A stretch of 64,000 bases of DNA from Maledivibacter halophilus (GTDB lineage: Bacteria > Bacillota > Clostridia > Peptostreptococcales > Caminicellaceae), in the NCBI RefSeq assembly GCF_900167445.1, contig NZ_FUZT01000013.1, forward strand, positions 80,329 to 144,328, in the 5' to 3' direction. The notes below the pieces were generated by a model. That model saw only the letters and a list, made by a program, of their open reading frames with translations. It was not told where the DNA came from and searched no databases. Shown one piece after another: positions 17,289-25,621 of the stretch (position 1 is its first letter; each line of letters begins with the position of its first letter). The translations under genes and the position numbers were made by a program.

Positions 17289-18266
17289 ATGAAAAATCTA
17301 ATATTGGAAGTTGCAGAGAGAATATTAAGTGGTGGAAACATTAAGATGGAAGAAGCTTTAGAATTAATAAATATTGATGAAAATAATACAGAAGTATTAA
17401 AGGCTCTTTTTGAAGGTGCAAATAGTATAAGAAAAAAATTTGCTGGAAACAAGGCTGATTTATGTACAATACTGAATACAAAGTCCGGGAAATGTTCTGA
17501 GGATTGTAAATTCTGTGCACAATCAATCCATTATAAAACGGGAGTAGATGAATATGAGCTTTTAGATTACAATAAGATTTTAGAAAGAGCTAAGGAAATG
17601 GAACAGGAAGGAGCCCATAGATTTTCCCTTGTAACTAGTGGCAAAAGAATTAGTGGCAAGGATTTTAATAAAATAGTGGATATCTATAAAAGACTAAATA
17701 GAGATACCAATTTAAAGCTTTGTGCTTCCCATGGTATAATAAGCTATGAACAGGCAGTAAAATTAAAAGAAGTTGGAGTGAGTATGTATCACCACAATAT
17801 AGAAGCTTGTAAAGACTATTACAGTAAAATTTGTACAACCCATACCTATGAAGACAGAATAAAGACAATAGAGAATCTTTTAAATGCCGAGCTAGAGATT
17901 TGTTGTGGCGGTATAATAGGAATGGGAGAGGGTAATACTGAAAGAATAAAGATGGCCTTTGAAATAAAAAGCTTAGGTGTTAAATCCATACCTTTAAATG
18001 TACTTAATCCTGTTGAAGGAACTCCCCTTGAAAATAGAATCCCCTTATCTCCTAACGAAATTTTAAAGACCATGGCCTTATTTAGATATATAATACCAGA
18101 TTGTTATTTAAGATATGCCGGTGGTAGAATGGCATTAAAGGAAAAGCAAAATATAGGATTTAAAGCAGGAGTAAATGCAGCTTTAGTGGGAAATTATTTG
18201 ACAACTATAGGAAATAAAATAGTTGACGATAAAAGGATGATTATTTGTGAAGGCTTTGAGATATAA
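17289..18266 (+). CDS. bioB: Biotin synthase (radical SAM)
   Basis: The protein has 325 residues with the radical-SAM cluster motif CxxxCxxC at Cys69, Cys73 and Cys76 (CSEDCKFCAQ) and the conserved segments GAHRFSLVTSGK and YHHNIEA. It inserts sulfur into dethiobiotin. It shares the bioY promoter and ends at a terminator. No bioA, bioD or bioF is adjacent, so the cell may take up dethiobiotin through BioY or hold the earlier genes elsewhere. Confidence 0.96.
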   Translation: MKNLILEVAERILSGGNIKMEEALELINIDENNTEVLKALFEGANSIRKKFAGNKADLCTILNTKSGKCSEDCKFCAQSIHYKTGVDEYELLDYNKILERAKEMEQEGAHRFSLVTSGKRISGKDFNKIVDIYKRLNRDTNLKLCASHGIISYEQAVKLKEVGVSMYHHNIEACKDYYSKICTTHTYEDRIKTIENLLNAELEICCGGIIGMGEGNTERIKMAFEIKSLGVKSIPLNVLNPVEGTPLENRIPLSPNEILKTMALFRYIIPDCYLRYAGGRMALKEKQNIGFKAGVNAALVGNYLTTIGNKIVDDKRMIICEGFEI

Positions 18267-18309
18267 ATAAAAAATATAGCGTTTTTATGGAATGTATATG
18301 TTTCTTAGT

Positions 18310-18346
18310 CGCAGAAATGATATGATGTCATTTCTGCGAATTTTTT
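18310..18346 (+). terminator. Terminator after bioB
   Basis: CGCAGAAATGA and TCATTTCTGCG form an 11-bp perfect stem with a 7-nt loop, followed by six T. Confidence 0.93.
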
Positions 18347-18384
18347 ATATAATTATTTACCCCCAAAATTTCATTTGAAATTAA

Positions 18385-18420
18385 ATATTTAATTTACTAG
18401 CACAACTGGTTAAATTATTA
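18385..18420. repeat. Fragment related to family C repeat
   Basis: AAATATTTAATTTACTAGCACAACTGGTTAAA, read in two parts, resembles the right-hand end of the family C repeats at 33650 and 55755 (ATTTGATTTATTAG, then TACAACAGGTTAAA). The rest of the 18347-18518 gap shows nothing I recognise. Confidence 0.35.
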
Positions 18421-18518
18421 TTTTGTGCAGGTTCTATAGATAAAAATTTCTAATGTAATTTATTTTTTTATTAAAACATATTAAAAAATTCAATAAATAC
18501 TGTTTATGTAAGAGAAGT

Positions 18519-18547
18519 TTGACATTTGTTATTACATAAGATACTAT
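18519..18547 (+). promoter_or_regulatory. Promoter of the SorC regulator gene with operator-like word
   Basis: TTGACA (18519-18524), a 17-bp spacer and TACTAT (18542-18547) make a strong sigma-A promoter. The spacer contains TTGTTATTACA (18526-18536), found at exactly the same offset in the dhaL promoter. This suggests that the regulator controls both. Confidence 0.75.
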
Positions 18548-18703
18548 TAAGTAAAACATAATGTGCTCAAATGGATTATTTAAAATTTAACAGACTTATG
18601 TTTCTGGCGATTGCTTGTTATAGATAGTAGTATTAGACTAATAAAAGTCAGAGAATACTATATATCTATAGGTGATAGAAGAAATTCTATAAGGAGGAAA
18701 GCA

Positions 18704-19648
18704 ATGATTACCGATGAGAATGAAGTATTAAAGCTAGTAGAAGTTGCCCGGATGTATTATGAAGAAAATATGACACAATCTGATATAGCTAAAAAACTTA
18801 AAGTATCTAGACCACTTGTAAGTAAAATGCTTAGAAAGGCCAGAGAAATGGGTATAGTTCATATTCAGATAAAATCACCATATATTAATAATAGTCTATT
18901 AATGGGACAGCTTATAAATTTATTTAATCTAAGGGGCGGAATAATTGTACCTAAAGCAAATACAGAATATTTAACACAGCAGTTGATATTAAATCACGCC
19001 TTTAATTATGTTAGGGATATTTTGCCAGATGTTAAAGCGTTAGGGTTAGGTTGGGGGTATACATTAGGTGAACTTATGGAAAAAATAGAGAGAAGTGAGA
19101 TGTCTTCTAATTACCAAGGGGCGGTATGTCCATTGATTGGTAATGCTTCAATACCTAATAGAGGTTATCATCCGAATGAGTTAACCAGAGTTTTTGCTGA
19201 AAAGTCAGGGTTTAAACCTTATTATTTATATGCGCCTGCTTTTCCTGCAACTTTACAGGAAAGGGATCTTTTTATTAATACAGATAATTATAGAGAAATA
19301 TATCAGTTATGGTCAAAGCTAGATAATATTATTATTAGTATAGGATCTTATCCATCTGTTCCAGATCAAGCAACTGCTTTACGATTTGGTAAGGCTTTAA
19401 CTGAAAGAAAAGCTGTTGGGATGATTCTCTCCTATTACTTTGACAAAGAAGGAAACATTATAGAAGGAGAAAATGATTATGCTATACATATACCGTTAGA
19501 TAAAATAAGAGAAGTAAAAAAGGTTGTTGGAATATGCTCTAGCAGTAGTAGTATACAAAGTGTTTACGGAGCATTAAGAACTGGATATATAACTCATTTG
19601 ATTACAGATGAAAAAACTGCTATAGATTTAATAAAATTTAAAATATAA
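18704..19648 (+). CDS. SorC-family sugar-responsive transcriptional regulator (LsrR-like)
   Basis: I place the start at ATG 18704, preceded by AGGAGG; a longer in-frame reading has no ribosome binding site. The 314 residues comprise a helix-turn-helix (about 20-48, MTQSDIAKKLKVSRPLVSKM) and a C-terminal sugar-phosphate-binding domain (about 65-310, with LGLGWGYTLGELM). SorC/DeoR-type regulators respond to phosphorylated sugars; the group includes LsrR and CggR. It ends at its own terminator and stands before the dhaL-dhaK-aldolase genes. It probably represses them until a phosphorylated substrate appears. Confidence 0.92.
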   Translation: MITDENEVLKLVEVARMYYEENMTQSDIAKKLKVSRPLVSKMLRKAREMGIVHIQIKSPYINNSLLMGQLINLFNLRGGIIVPKANTEYLTQQLILNHAFNYVRDILPDVKALGLGWGYTLGELMEKIERSEMSSNYQGAVCPLIGNASIPNRGYHPNELTRVFAEKSGFKPYYLYAPAFPATLQERDLFINTDNYREIYQLWSKLDNIIISIGSYPSVPDQATALRFGKALTERKAVGMILSYYFDKEGNIIEGENDYAIHIPLDKIREVKKVVGICSSSSSIQSVYGALRTGYITHLITDEKTAIDLIKFKI

Positions 19649-19666
19649 AGTAAAGAGGTCTATATG

Positions 19667-19694
19667 CCACGGTTATGAAACCGTGGTTTTTTTG
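19667..19694 (+). terminator. Terminator after the SorC regulator gene
   Basis: CCACGGTT and AACCGTGG form a short-loop stem followed by seven T. Confidence 0.93.
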
Positions 19695-19721
19695 ATGGAG
19701 AAAACTAAATCTCGAAACATA

Positions 19722-19750
19722 TTTACAATTGTTATTACAAATGTTATAAT
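19722..19750 (+). promoter_or_regulatory. dhaL operon promoter with operator-like word
   Basis: TTTACA (19722-19727) and TATAAT (19745-19750) are 17 bp apart. The spacer carries TTGTTATTACAA (19729-19740), a dyad of the form TTGT-N4-ACAA. Its first 11 bases are identical to a word in the regulator's own promoter at the same position. Confidence 0.78.
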
Positions 19751-19783
19751 TATGTTACTAATGTATAGGAGGGCGTGTGACAT

Positions 19784-20404
19784 ATGTTATACTCTTCAGA
19801 TTGGAAACGGATTTTAATGGCTTCTGCCCACTTAATAAAAGAAAATTCTAAGATGTTATCTGAACTTGATTCAATAGTTGGCGATGGAGACCATGGAGTT
19901 ACAGTTAATAAAATAGCAAATATTATGGAAAGCACTATTGAAAATTGGAATGATAGCAAACTTAGTATTAAGGAAATATTAGAGGAGATTGGGTGGAAAA
20001 TCATGGGGGCCAATGGCGGTTCTGCGGGACCTTTATTGGGAACATTATTTATAGGTCTAGCTAATGGACTAAAGAATGAAAGAGAAGTTGATAAGACAGT
20101 ATTAAAGAAGATGTTTATTTCTGCTTTAGAGGCTATGGAAGAAATATCAGATGCTAGAGTAGGAGATAAGACAATGATGGATGTTTTGATTCCTGTAGTA
20201 GAGAATATTAAAAATTCAGATGCAGATATTCCTATGATGTTAAAGGAAGTAGCTAAAGTGGCAAAAGAAGCATCAGATAATACAGTTAAATATATTGCAA
20301 AATTTGGGAGAGCTAAAAACTTAAAGGAAAAAAGTATTGGACATAAAGACCCTGGAGCAGTATCTTTATCATTACTATTTATAGGTTTTGCCCAAGGTCT
20401 GTAA
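19784..20404 (+). CDS. dhaL: DhaL-type kinase subunit (DAK2, nucleotide-binding)
   Basis: The protein has 206 residues. LDSIVGDGDHGVTVNK (about 27-42) is the DhaL metal-nucleotide site, and GANGGSAGPLLGTLF and GDKTMMDVL are further family motifs. DhaL holds the nucleotide and phosphorylates the ketone held by DhaK. No DhaM phosphotransfer subunit is present, so the pair may use ATP directly, as in non-PTS DAK kinases that act on dihydroxyacetone or four-carbon ketoses. Here dhaL precedes dhaK and is separated from it by a hairpin. Confidence 0.9.
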   Translation: MLYSSDWKRILMASAHLIKENSKMLSELDSIVGDGDHGVTVNKIANIMESTIENWNDSKLSIKEILEEIGWKIMGANGGSAGPLLGTLFIGLANGLKNEREVDKTVLKKMFISALEAMEEISDARVGDKTMMDVLIPVVENIKNSDADIPMMLKEVAKVAKEASDNTVKYIAKFGRAKNLKEKSIGHKDPGAVSLSLLFIGFAQGL

Positions 20405-20437
20405 TGTGAACTGTTTTGTGATATGAGGTGTCATTTA

Positions 20438-20467
20438 AATCAAGGACTGTAGTCCTAGTGATTTTTT
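20438..20467 (+). terminator. Intra-operon hairpin between dhaL and dhaK
   Basis: AATCAAGGACT and AGTCCTAGTGATT form a nearly perfect stem with a 2-nt nominal loop, followed by T6. It looks like a partial terminator inside the operon, which would set the ratio of DhaL to DhaK. Confidence 0.6.
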
Positions 20468-20489
20468 ATAATAAAAGGGGGAGTTTCAT

Positions 20490-21488
20490 ATGAAAATGAA
20501 AAAATTCATTAACAATCCTGAGAATTTGACACAAGAGCTTTTAGAAGGACTTGTTTTATCTAATCCTGATATTATTGAATTGACAGATAGCAAGCTAGTT
20601 GTAAATAAAGAGCTAAAAAATTCAGATAGAGTTACAATTGTAACTCTAGGAGGAACGGGACATGAGCCTGCTTTAAGTGGTTTTGTTGGAGAAGGTATGG
20701 TTGATATTTCAGTTCCAGGAGATATTTTTGCTGCTCCAGGACCACAAGCTTGTATTGAAGCTATTAAAATGGCAGATAAGGGTAAAGGTGTACTATTTGT
20801 TGTACTTAATCATGCAGGGGATATGCTTACAGGCAAATTGACTATGAAGTTAGTGGAAAAAGAAGGAATTAATGTCAAGAAGGTTGTTACACAGGAGGAC
20901 ATATCAAATGCACCTAGAGAGAGAGCAGAGGATAGAAGGGGATTAGTGGGATGTGTGCCACTTTATAAGATTGCTGGTGCAGCTGCATCACAAGGAAAGT
21001 CCTTAGAAGAGGTTGCTGCTATAGCTCAAAGATTTGCAGATAATAGTGCAACATTGGCTGTTGCAGCACGTGGAGCTACTCATCCTGCAACGGGAAGTGT
21101 GATTTCTACATTAGGAGAAGATGAAATAGAAATTGGTATGGGACAGCATGGTGAAGGCGGTGGGGGACGCATGAAGATGAAAACTGCCGACGAAGTAGCA
21201 GTAATTATGATGGATAAATTGTTAAAGGATTTGGATATTAAATCAGGAGAAAAAATAATGGTTATTATCAATGGAACTGGAGCCACAACCCTCATGGAAC
21301 AATTAATCGTTTATAGAAAATGTCATAAGTACTTAGAAGAAAAGGGTATAGAGATTGTTGCTAGAGCCGTAGGCGAAATTCTTACTGTTCAGGAAATGGC
21401 AGGATTTCAAATGTTTATAGCGAGAATGGATGAAGAATTAGTGGATTATTGGAATGCTCCTTGTAGGACTCCATACCTCACAAGATAG
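20490..21488 (+). CDS. dhaK: DhaK-type kinase subunit (DAK1, ketone-binding)
   Basis: The protein has 332 residues. GGTGHEPALSGFVGEGM (about 54-70) and H220 in GMGQHGEGGGG match the DhaK substrate site, where a histidine forms a hemiaminal with the keto group. Its partner is DhaL upstream. The aldolase gene follows 11 bp after the stop. The neighbourhood argues for a ketose or diketo sugar acid rather than plain dihydroxyacetone, but the sequence alone cannot decide. Confidence 0.92.
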   Translation: MKMKKFINNPENLTQELLEGLVLSNPDIIELTDSKLVVNKELKNSDRVTIVTLGGTGHEPALSGFVGEGMVDISVPGDIFAAPGPQACIEAIKMADKGKGVLFVVLNHAGDMLTGKLTMKLVEKEGINVKKVVTQEDISNAPRERAEDRRGLVGCVPLYKIAGAAASQGKSLEEVAAIAQRFADNSATLAVAARGATHPATGSVISTLGEDEIEIGMGQHGEGGGGRMKMKTADEVAVIMMDKLLKDLDIKSGEKIMVIINGTGATTLMEQLIVYRKCHKYLEEKGIEIVARAVGEILTVQEMAGFQMFIARMDEELVDYWNAPCRTPYLTR

Positions 21489-21499
21489 GAGGAAAACTG

Positions 21500-22381
21500 A
21501 TGGCAGATAAGGATGGAAATATTTTGGCAAAGAATTATGGTATAGGGATACCTACCCCAAAGCAGTATTTTCATGTTAAGGGCATGGATCACGTTGACTG
21601 GGGAATGAAAAATCGTTTATCTAAGATATTTAATCCCAAAACGGGGAAGGCAGTTATGCTGGCCTTTGATCATGGATATATGATGGGTTCAACAGCAGGT
21701 TTGGAGAGATTAGATTTATCTATTCCTCCTTTAATAGAATATGCAGATGTTTTAATGGCAACAAGGGGAGGCCTTAGATCTTCAATATTACCTAATCATA
21801 ATAAAGCAATAGCATTACGTTGTACCGCAGGTAGTTCAGTAATAAAAGAGGATATGAGTCATGAAGTCATAGGGGTTGATATTGAAGATGCTATTCGAAT
21901 GAATGCAAGTTGTATGGCAGTTCAAGTATTCATAGGAGCTTCAGGAGAATGTGAGACTATAAGTAATCTTGTTAATACAATAGATATGGGTAACAGGTAT
22001 GGAATTCCAGTTTTAGGGGTTGTGGCAGTTGGTAAGGAAATGGAACGTACAACTAGATATTTTCTTTTAGCCACTAGAATAATAGCAGAGCTTGGAGCAC
22101 ATATTATTAAGACCTATTATTGCCAGGAATTTGAGAAGATTACTGCTGCGTGTCCTGTTCCGATTGTAATAGCAGGAGGTAAAAAGGTTCCAGAGGACAA
22201 AGCACTGGAAATTGTTTATAGGGCTATACAAGAGGGTGCAGCGGGAGTAGATATGGGAAGAAATGTTTTCCAGGCAGAAAATCCAAAGGCAATGCTCAGG
22301 GCAATAAGGAGTATTGTACATGAGGGATATAATCAAGAAAAAGCTTTCAAATTATATAATTCATTAAAAAGAGATGAATAA
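21500..22381 (+). CDS. DeoC/FbaB-type aldolase, LsrF-like
   Basis: The protein has 293 residues and resembles LsrF, the 3-hydroxy-5-phosphonooxypentane-2,4-dione thiolase of autoinducer-2 breakdown. It begins with a typical leader (MADKDGNILAKNYGIG), then GKAVMLAFDHGYMMG and MATRGGLRSSI. The Schiff-base lysine is expected in PIVIAGGKKVP (about 215-225). It lies behind a SorC regulator, the same family as LsrR, but no lsrK or lsr transporter is present and a DhaKL-type kinase takes the kinase slot. A role in cleaving a phosphorylated C5 or related keto sugar is likely; true AI-2 use is only possible. Confidence 0.85.
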   Translation: MADKDGNILAKNYGIGIPTPKQYFHVKGMDHVDWGMKNRLSKIFNPKTGKAVMLAFDHGYMMGSTAGLERLDLSIPPLIEYADVLMATRGGLRSSILPNHNKAIALRCTAGSSVIKEDMSHEVIGVDIEDAIRMNASCMAVQVFIGASGECETISNLVNTIDMGNRYGIPVLGVVAVGKEMERTTRYFLLATRIIAELGAHIIKTYYCQEFEKITAACPVPIVIAGGKKVPEDKALEIVYRAIQEGAAGVDMGRNVFQAENPKAMLRAIRSIVHEGYNQEKAFKLYNSLKRDE

Positions 22382-22476
22382 TTTGGGCTGTAAAAAATTT
22401 ATTATGATATGAGAATTTGTGAAACTAGCTAAGCATATATTGTAATAATTATGTATGAATAAGGGGGAGATTCTTG

Positions 22477-22794
22477 GTGGCTAAATTTATGCATGTAGGA
22501 GTACCTATAAAAAATAAGCAACCTAATGAGATATATTTAAAAAATTTAAAGGTTTATGTAACAGATCCAGAAGATCATGAGCTTAAATTTGAGTATCTTC
22601 GATATGAGAAAGATACTCCATTACCTGAAATTATGCAAAATAATCCCCATGTTGCTTATAAAGTAGATAGTATAGAGGAAATGGCAAAAGGAGCAAAGAT
22701 AATTGTTGAACCCTTTGATGCCGATAAAAATATAAAAATTGCTTTTATTGTTAAAGACGGGGTAGTATTTGAACTGATGGAAGAAAAGGAATAG
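22477..22794 (+). CDS. VOC-fold (glyoxalase-like) small protein
   Basis: About 105 residues. The start is probably GTG 22477, 7 nt after GGGGGAG; TTG 22474 is a less well spaced alternative. It contains MHVGVPIKNKQPNE, YVTDPEDHELKFEYLRYE and a C-terminal IAFIVKDGVVFELME, the beta-alpha-beta pattern of a single VOC domain with His, Glu and terminal Glu available as metal ligands. As the last gene of the dhaL-dhaK-aldolase operon it may isomerise or epimerise the sugar intermediate. That is inference. Confidence 0.75.
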   Translation: MAKFMHVGVPIKNKQPNEIYLKNLKVYVTDPEDHELKFEYLRYEKDTPLPEIMQNNPHVAYKVDSIEEMAKGAKIIVEPFDADKNIKIAFIVKDGVVFELMEEKE

Positions 22795-22809
22795 ATACAA
22801 AGATAGATT

Positions 22810-22845
22810 AAAGGGAGTGTCTCGTTATACTGAGATACTCCCTTT
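22810..22845. terminator. Hairpin between convergent transcription units
   Basis: AAAGGGAGTGTCTC and GAGATACTCCCTTT form a 14-bp stem with one mismatch, lying between the converging VOC and metallo-hydrolase genes. It has only a short T run on either strand, so it may stop both units weakly. Confidence 0.75.
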
Positions 22846-22886
22846 AAAAGGTGTGTAATATTATTTTAAAGTTTTGTTTTTGAATA

Positions 22887-24293
22887 TTAGTTTAACTCAA
22901 TAGTTTCATTTAAATTGGGAACTATTGTGTCAATCCCAAACTTTTCAATTATTAGATTGGAAAAATTAGTTGTGGATTCTTTTTCTCCGTGGACAACAAA
23001 AATCTTTTCAGGCATTTTTTCAAAATGTCTCAGCCAGTCTATAAGATCATTCATATCTGCATGGCCTGAAAATCCTTCTATAGAATGAATTTGTGCATTA
23101 ATTTTAATATTTTCATTAAAAATTTTAACCATTTTAGCACCTGATTGAATTTTTTTCCCTAAGGTACCTTCTGCCTGATATCCTACGAAAATAACACTGG
23201 TCTTTTCCTTCCAGAGATGATGCTTTAAATGATGCTTTATTCTACCGGCATCACACATTCCGCTGGCAGAAATTATTATTTTAGGATCAAGGGATGTATT
23301 GATTTTTTTAGATTCTAAGGATGAACGAGTAAACTGTAGATTAAAGAAATCAAGGGGGTCATCATTTGTGAGTAAATAATTCTTAGCTTCTTCATCAAAG
23401 CAATCAGTATGTTTTTTAAATATTTCTGTTGCGGATATAGCTAATGGACTATCAATATAAACAGGTATATTAATGAATTCCTTGTACTTTTCTTTATCGT
23501 CATAATATTTATTTAATTCATATATGATTTCTTGAGTTCTTCCAACGGCAAAGCTAGGTATTATAACATTGCCGCCATTTTTTGTAGTTTCAAGTATGAT
23601 ATTTACTAGTTTTGTTATTCTTTCCTTTGCATTTTCATGAAGGCTATTACCATAGGTTGACTCAATTATTAAATAATCTGCATCATCCACATACTCAGGA
23701 TCTTTCAATATAGGTTTATTCTTTACCCCTAAGTCTCCAGAAAAGACTAGTTTTTTTTCATCATTACCTTCTTTAATCCATAATTCAATTATTGTAGAGC
23801 CAAGAAGGTGACCCGCATCTTTAAACCGTAATTTAATGGATTCATTAATATGGATAATCTCATTGTAGGGTATGGTGTTAAAATACTGCATACTGATTAA
23901 GGCATCTTCTGAGGTATAAAGAGGTTCTATTGTAGGAAGACCGGCTCTCAGCCTTTTACGATTTTCCCATTCAGTTTCCATTTCATGTATATGGCCGCTG
24001 TCCTGTAGGAGAATTTCGCATAAATCCTTAGTTGCACTGGTGCTATAAATTTTTTTATTAAAACCTTCCTTAACAAGTTTTGGAATTCTACCGCTATGAT
24101 CAATATGTGAATGACTTAATATCATAAAATCTATTTCAGAGGGATTGAAATTGAAGTCTTTACTATTAAGCTGTTCCAGTTCTTTATTACCTTGAAATTG
24201 TCCGCAGTCGATTATGAATTTATACTTATCTGTTGTTATTAGGTAATTTGATCCCGTTACTACATTAGCTGCACCTAAAAAGCTTATTTTCAT
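22887..24293 (-). CDS. MBL-fold/beta-CASP metallo-hydrolase (RNA-processing type)
   Basis: The protein has 468 residues on the minus strand. The metal-binding motif HSHIDH is at residues 61-66. Beta-CASP motifs follow: SFAVGRTQEIIYEL, IDSPLAISATEIF, SASGMCDAGRIKHHL and a C-terminal VHGEKE. This set marks the CPSF73-like group of nucleases found in many bacteria. A GGAGTG ribosome binding site precedes the start. It is transcribed alone and divergently from the FAH-family gene. The substrate is probably RNA by family, but bacterial members are poorly studied. Confidence 0.9.
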   Translation of the reverse strand: MKISFLGAANVVTGSNYLITTDKYKFIIDCGQFQGNKELEQLNSKDFNFNPSEIDFMILSHSHIDHSGRIPKLVKEGFNKKIYSTSATKDLCEILLQDSGHIHEMETEWENRKRLRAGLPTIEPLYTSEDALISMQYFNTIPYNEIIHINESIKLRFKDAGHLLGSTIIELWIKEGNDEKKLVFSGDLGVKNKPILKDPEYVDDADYLIIESTYGNSLHENAKERITKLVNIILETTKNGGNVIIPSFAVGRTQEIIYELNKYYDDKEKYKEFINIPVYIDSPLAISATEIFKKHTDCFDEEAKNYLLTNDDPLDFFNLQFTRSSLESKKINTSLDPKIIISASGMCDAGRIKHHLKHHLWKEKTSVIFVGYQAEGTLGKKIQSGAKMVKIFNENIKINAQIHSIEGFSGHADMNDLIDWLRHFEKMPEKIFVVHGEKESTTNFSNLIIEKFGIDTIVPNLNETIELN

Positions 24294-24535
24294 AATTAGT
24301 CACTCCAATCATGTTTTAATCATAGTTTAAAATATTCCTAATCGTATAATATTTACCCATTTGAGTGATACTTAAATCTATATAAATTATGTTTTAAGAT
24401 TGATTATCTTTAGAAGGATTTAAAAGGATTATATAGAAATATTAATTTAACCTGTTGTGTCAGTTTTTATAAGGGGGTTTTTTATATTTATCCCCTAAAT
24501 TCAATTATAATAATTTAAAAAAAGGAGAGTGGATT

Positions 24536-25435
24536 ATGTATTTTACAACATATGAATACAATAAGGCTGAAGATATAGGTGTTTTTTTAAAGGAAACCAA
24601 GGAGATTATTTCTATTAAGGGAATATTTCAGCATATGGATAGAGAATGTCCTGAAAGTATGAATGAGTTTATTGAAATGTCAGATGCTGATCTAATAAAA
24701 GATATGGAAAGAGTAATAAAAGATAATAATTTTGAAGGGATACCAGAAAGTGATGTAAAGCTTTGTGCTCCAATACCTTACCCAAAGAGAAATATCATTT
24801 GCCTTGGTAAAAATTATATTGATCATGCAAAAGAGACTCAGGGCCTTCCAGGAGGAACAGAAGATATACCTAAATTCCCTATATATTTTTCCAAAATAGC
24901 CTCTCCAGCTATAGGAGATGGGGATATTATTTTAAATCACTCAGAAATAACAGATATGGTTGACTATGAAGTGGAGCTTGCAGTTGTAATTGGGAAAGAT
25001 GGAATTAATATCAAGAAAGAAGAAGCAGAGGATTATATATTTGGATATACAATTATAAATGATGTATCGGCTAGAAATATTCAAAGAAAACATGGACAAT
25101 GGTTTAAAGGAAAGAGTCTTGAAAGCCATTGTCCAATGGGACCATATATTGTTCATAAGAGTAAAATTCCTTTTCCAGTAGAGCTGGAGATTATGAGTAA
25201 AGTAAATGGGGAGGTTAGGCAAAACTCTAACACAAAAAATCTAATATTTGATATACCCTATATAATTAGTGATTTATCTAAGGGAATGAAGTTGAAGGTT
25301 GGAGATATAATCATCACCGGTACTCCAGCTGGTGTTGGTTTAGGATTTAAACCTTTTAAATTTTTAAAACCTGGGGATATTGTTGAATGTTATATAGAAG
25401 GTATAGGATCCTTAACTAATAAATTTGAAGAATAA
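24536..25435 (+). CDS. Fumarylacetoacetate hydrolase (FAH) family protein
   Basis: The protein has 299 residues. The FAH catalytic domain spans about 80-297, with IICLGKNYIDHAKET, metal ligands in DYEVELAVVIG, and the C-terminal GDIIITGTPAGVGLGF signature. The N-terminal 80 residues form the small extra domain seen in this group. Family members hydrolyse or decarboxylate acylpyruvates and related diketo acids, such as oxaloacetate. No pathway partner is next to it. The 242-bp gap before it probably holds divergent promoters, but I cannot place them securely. Confidence 0.9.
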   Translation: MYFTTYEYNKAEDIGVFLKETKEIISIKGIFQHMDRECPESMNEFIEMSDADLIKDMERVIKDNNFEGIPESDVKLCAPIPYPKRNIICLGKNYIDHAKETQGLPGGTEDIPKFPIYFSKIASPAIGDGDIILNHSEITDMVDYEVELAVVIGKDGINIKKEEAEDYIFGYTIINDVSARNIQRKHGQWFKGKSLESHCPMGPYIVHKSKIPFPVELEIMSKVNGEVRQNSNTKNLIFDIPYIISDLSKGMKLKVGDIIITGTPAGVGLGFKPFKFLKPGDIVECYIEGIGSLTNKFEE

Positions 25436-25621
25436 TTATAGGAAATTTAAACAATTATCCTTTGTAAAGCATATAGAAATTTTCTTTTGCCCCTCTTTTA
25501 ACTTAAAGATTAAAAATAAGTAAAAAGTACTAATAAATCAAAAAATCTACAAAAATCCATGAAATATTACAAAATTTGGTTTATAATTAATAATATATTA
25601 CTGTAATAGGGGGGGCATAAA

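Noticed and set aside
18704..22381. Calling the locus a true autoinducer-2 (Lsr) system
   Set aside because: The regulator and aldolase fit, but no lsrK, lsrG or Lsr transporter is present and the kinase is of DhaKL type.
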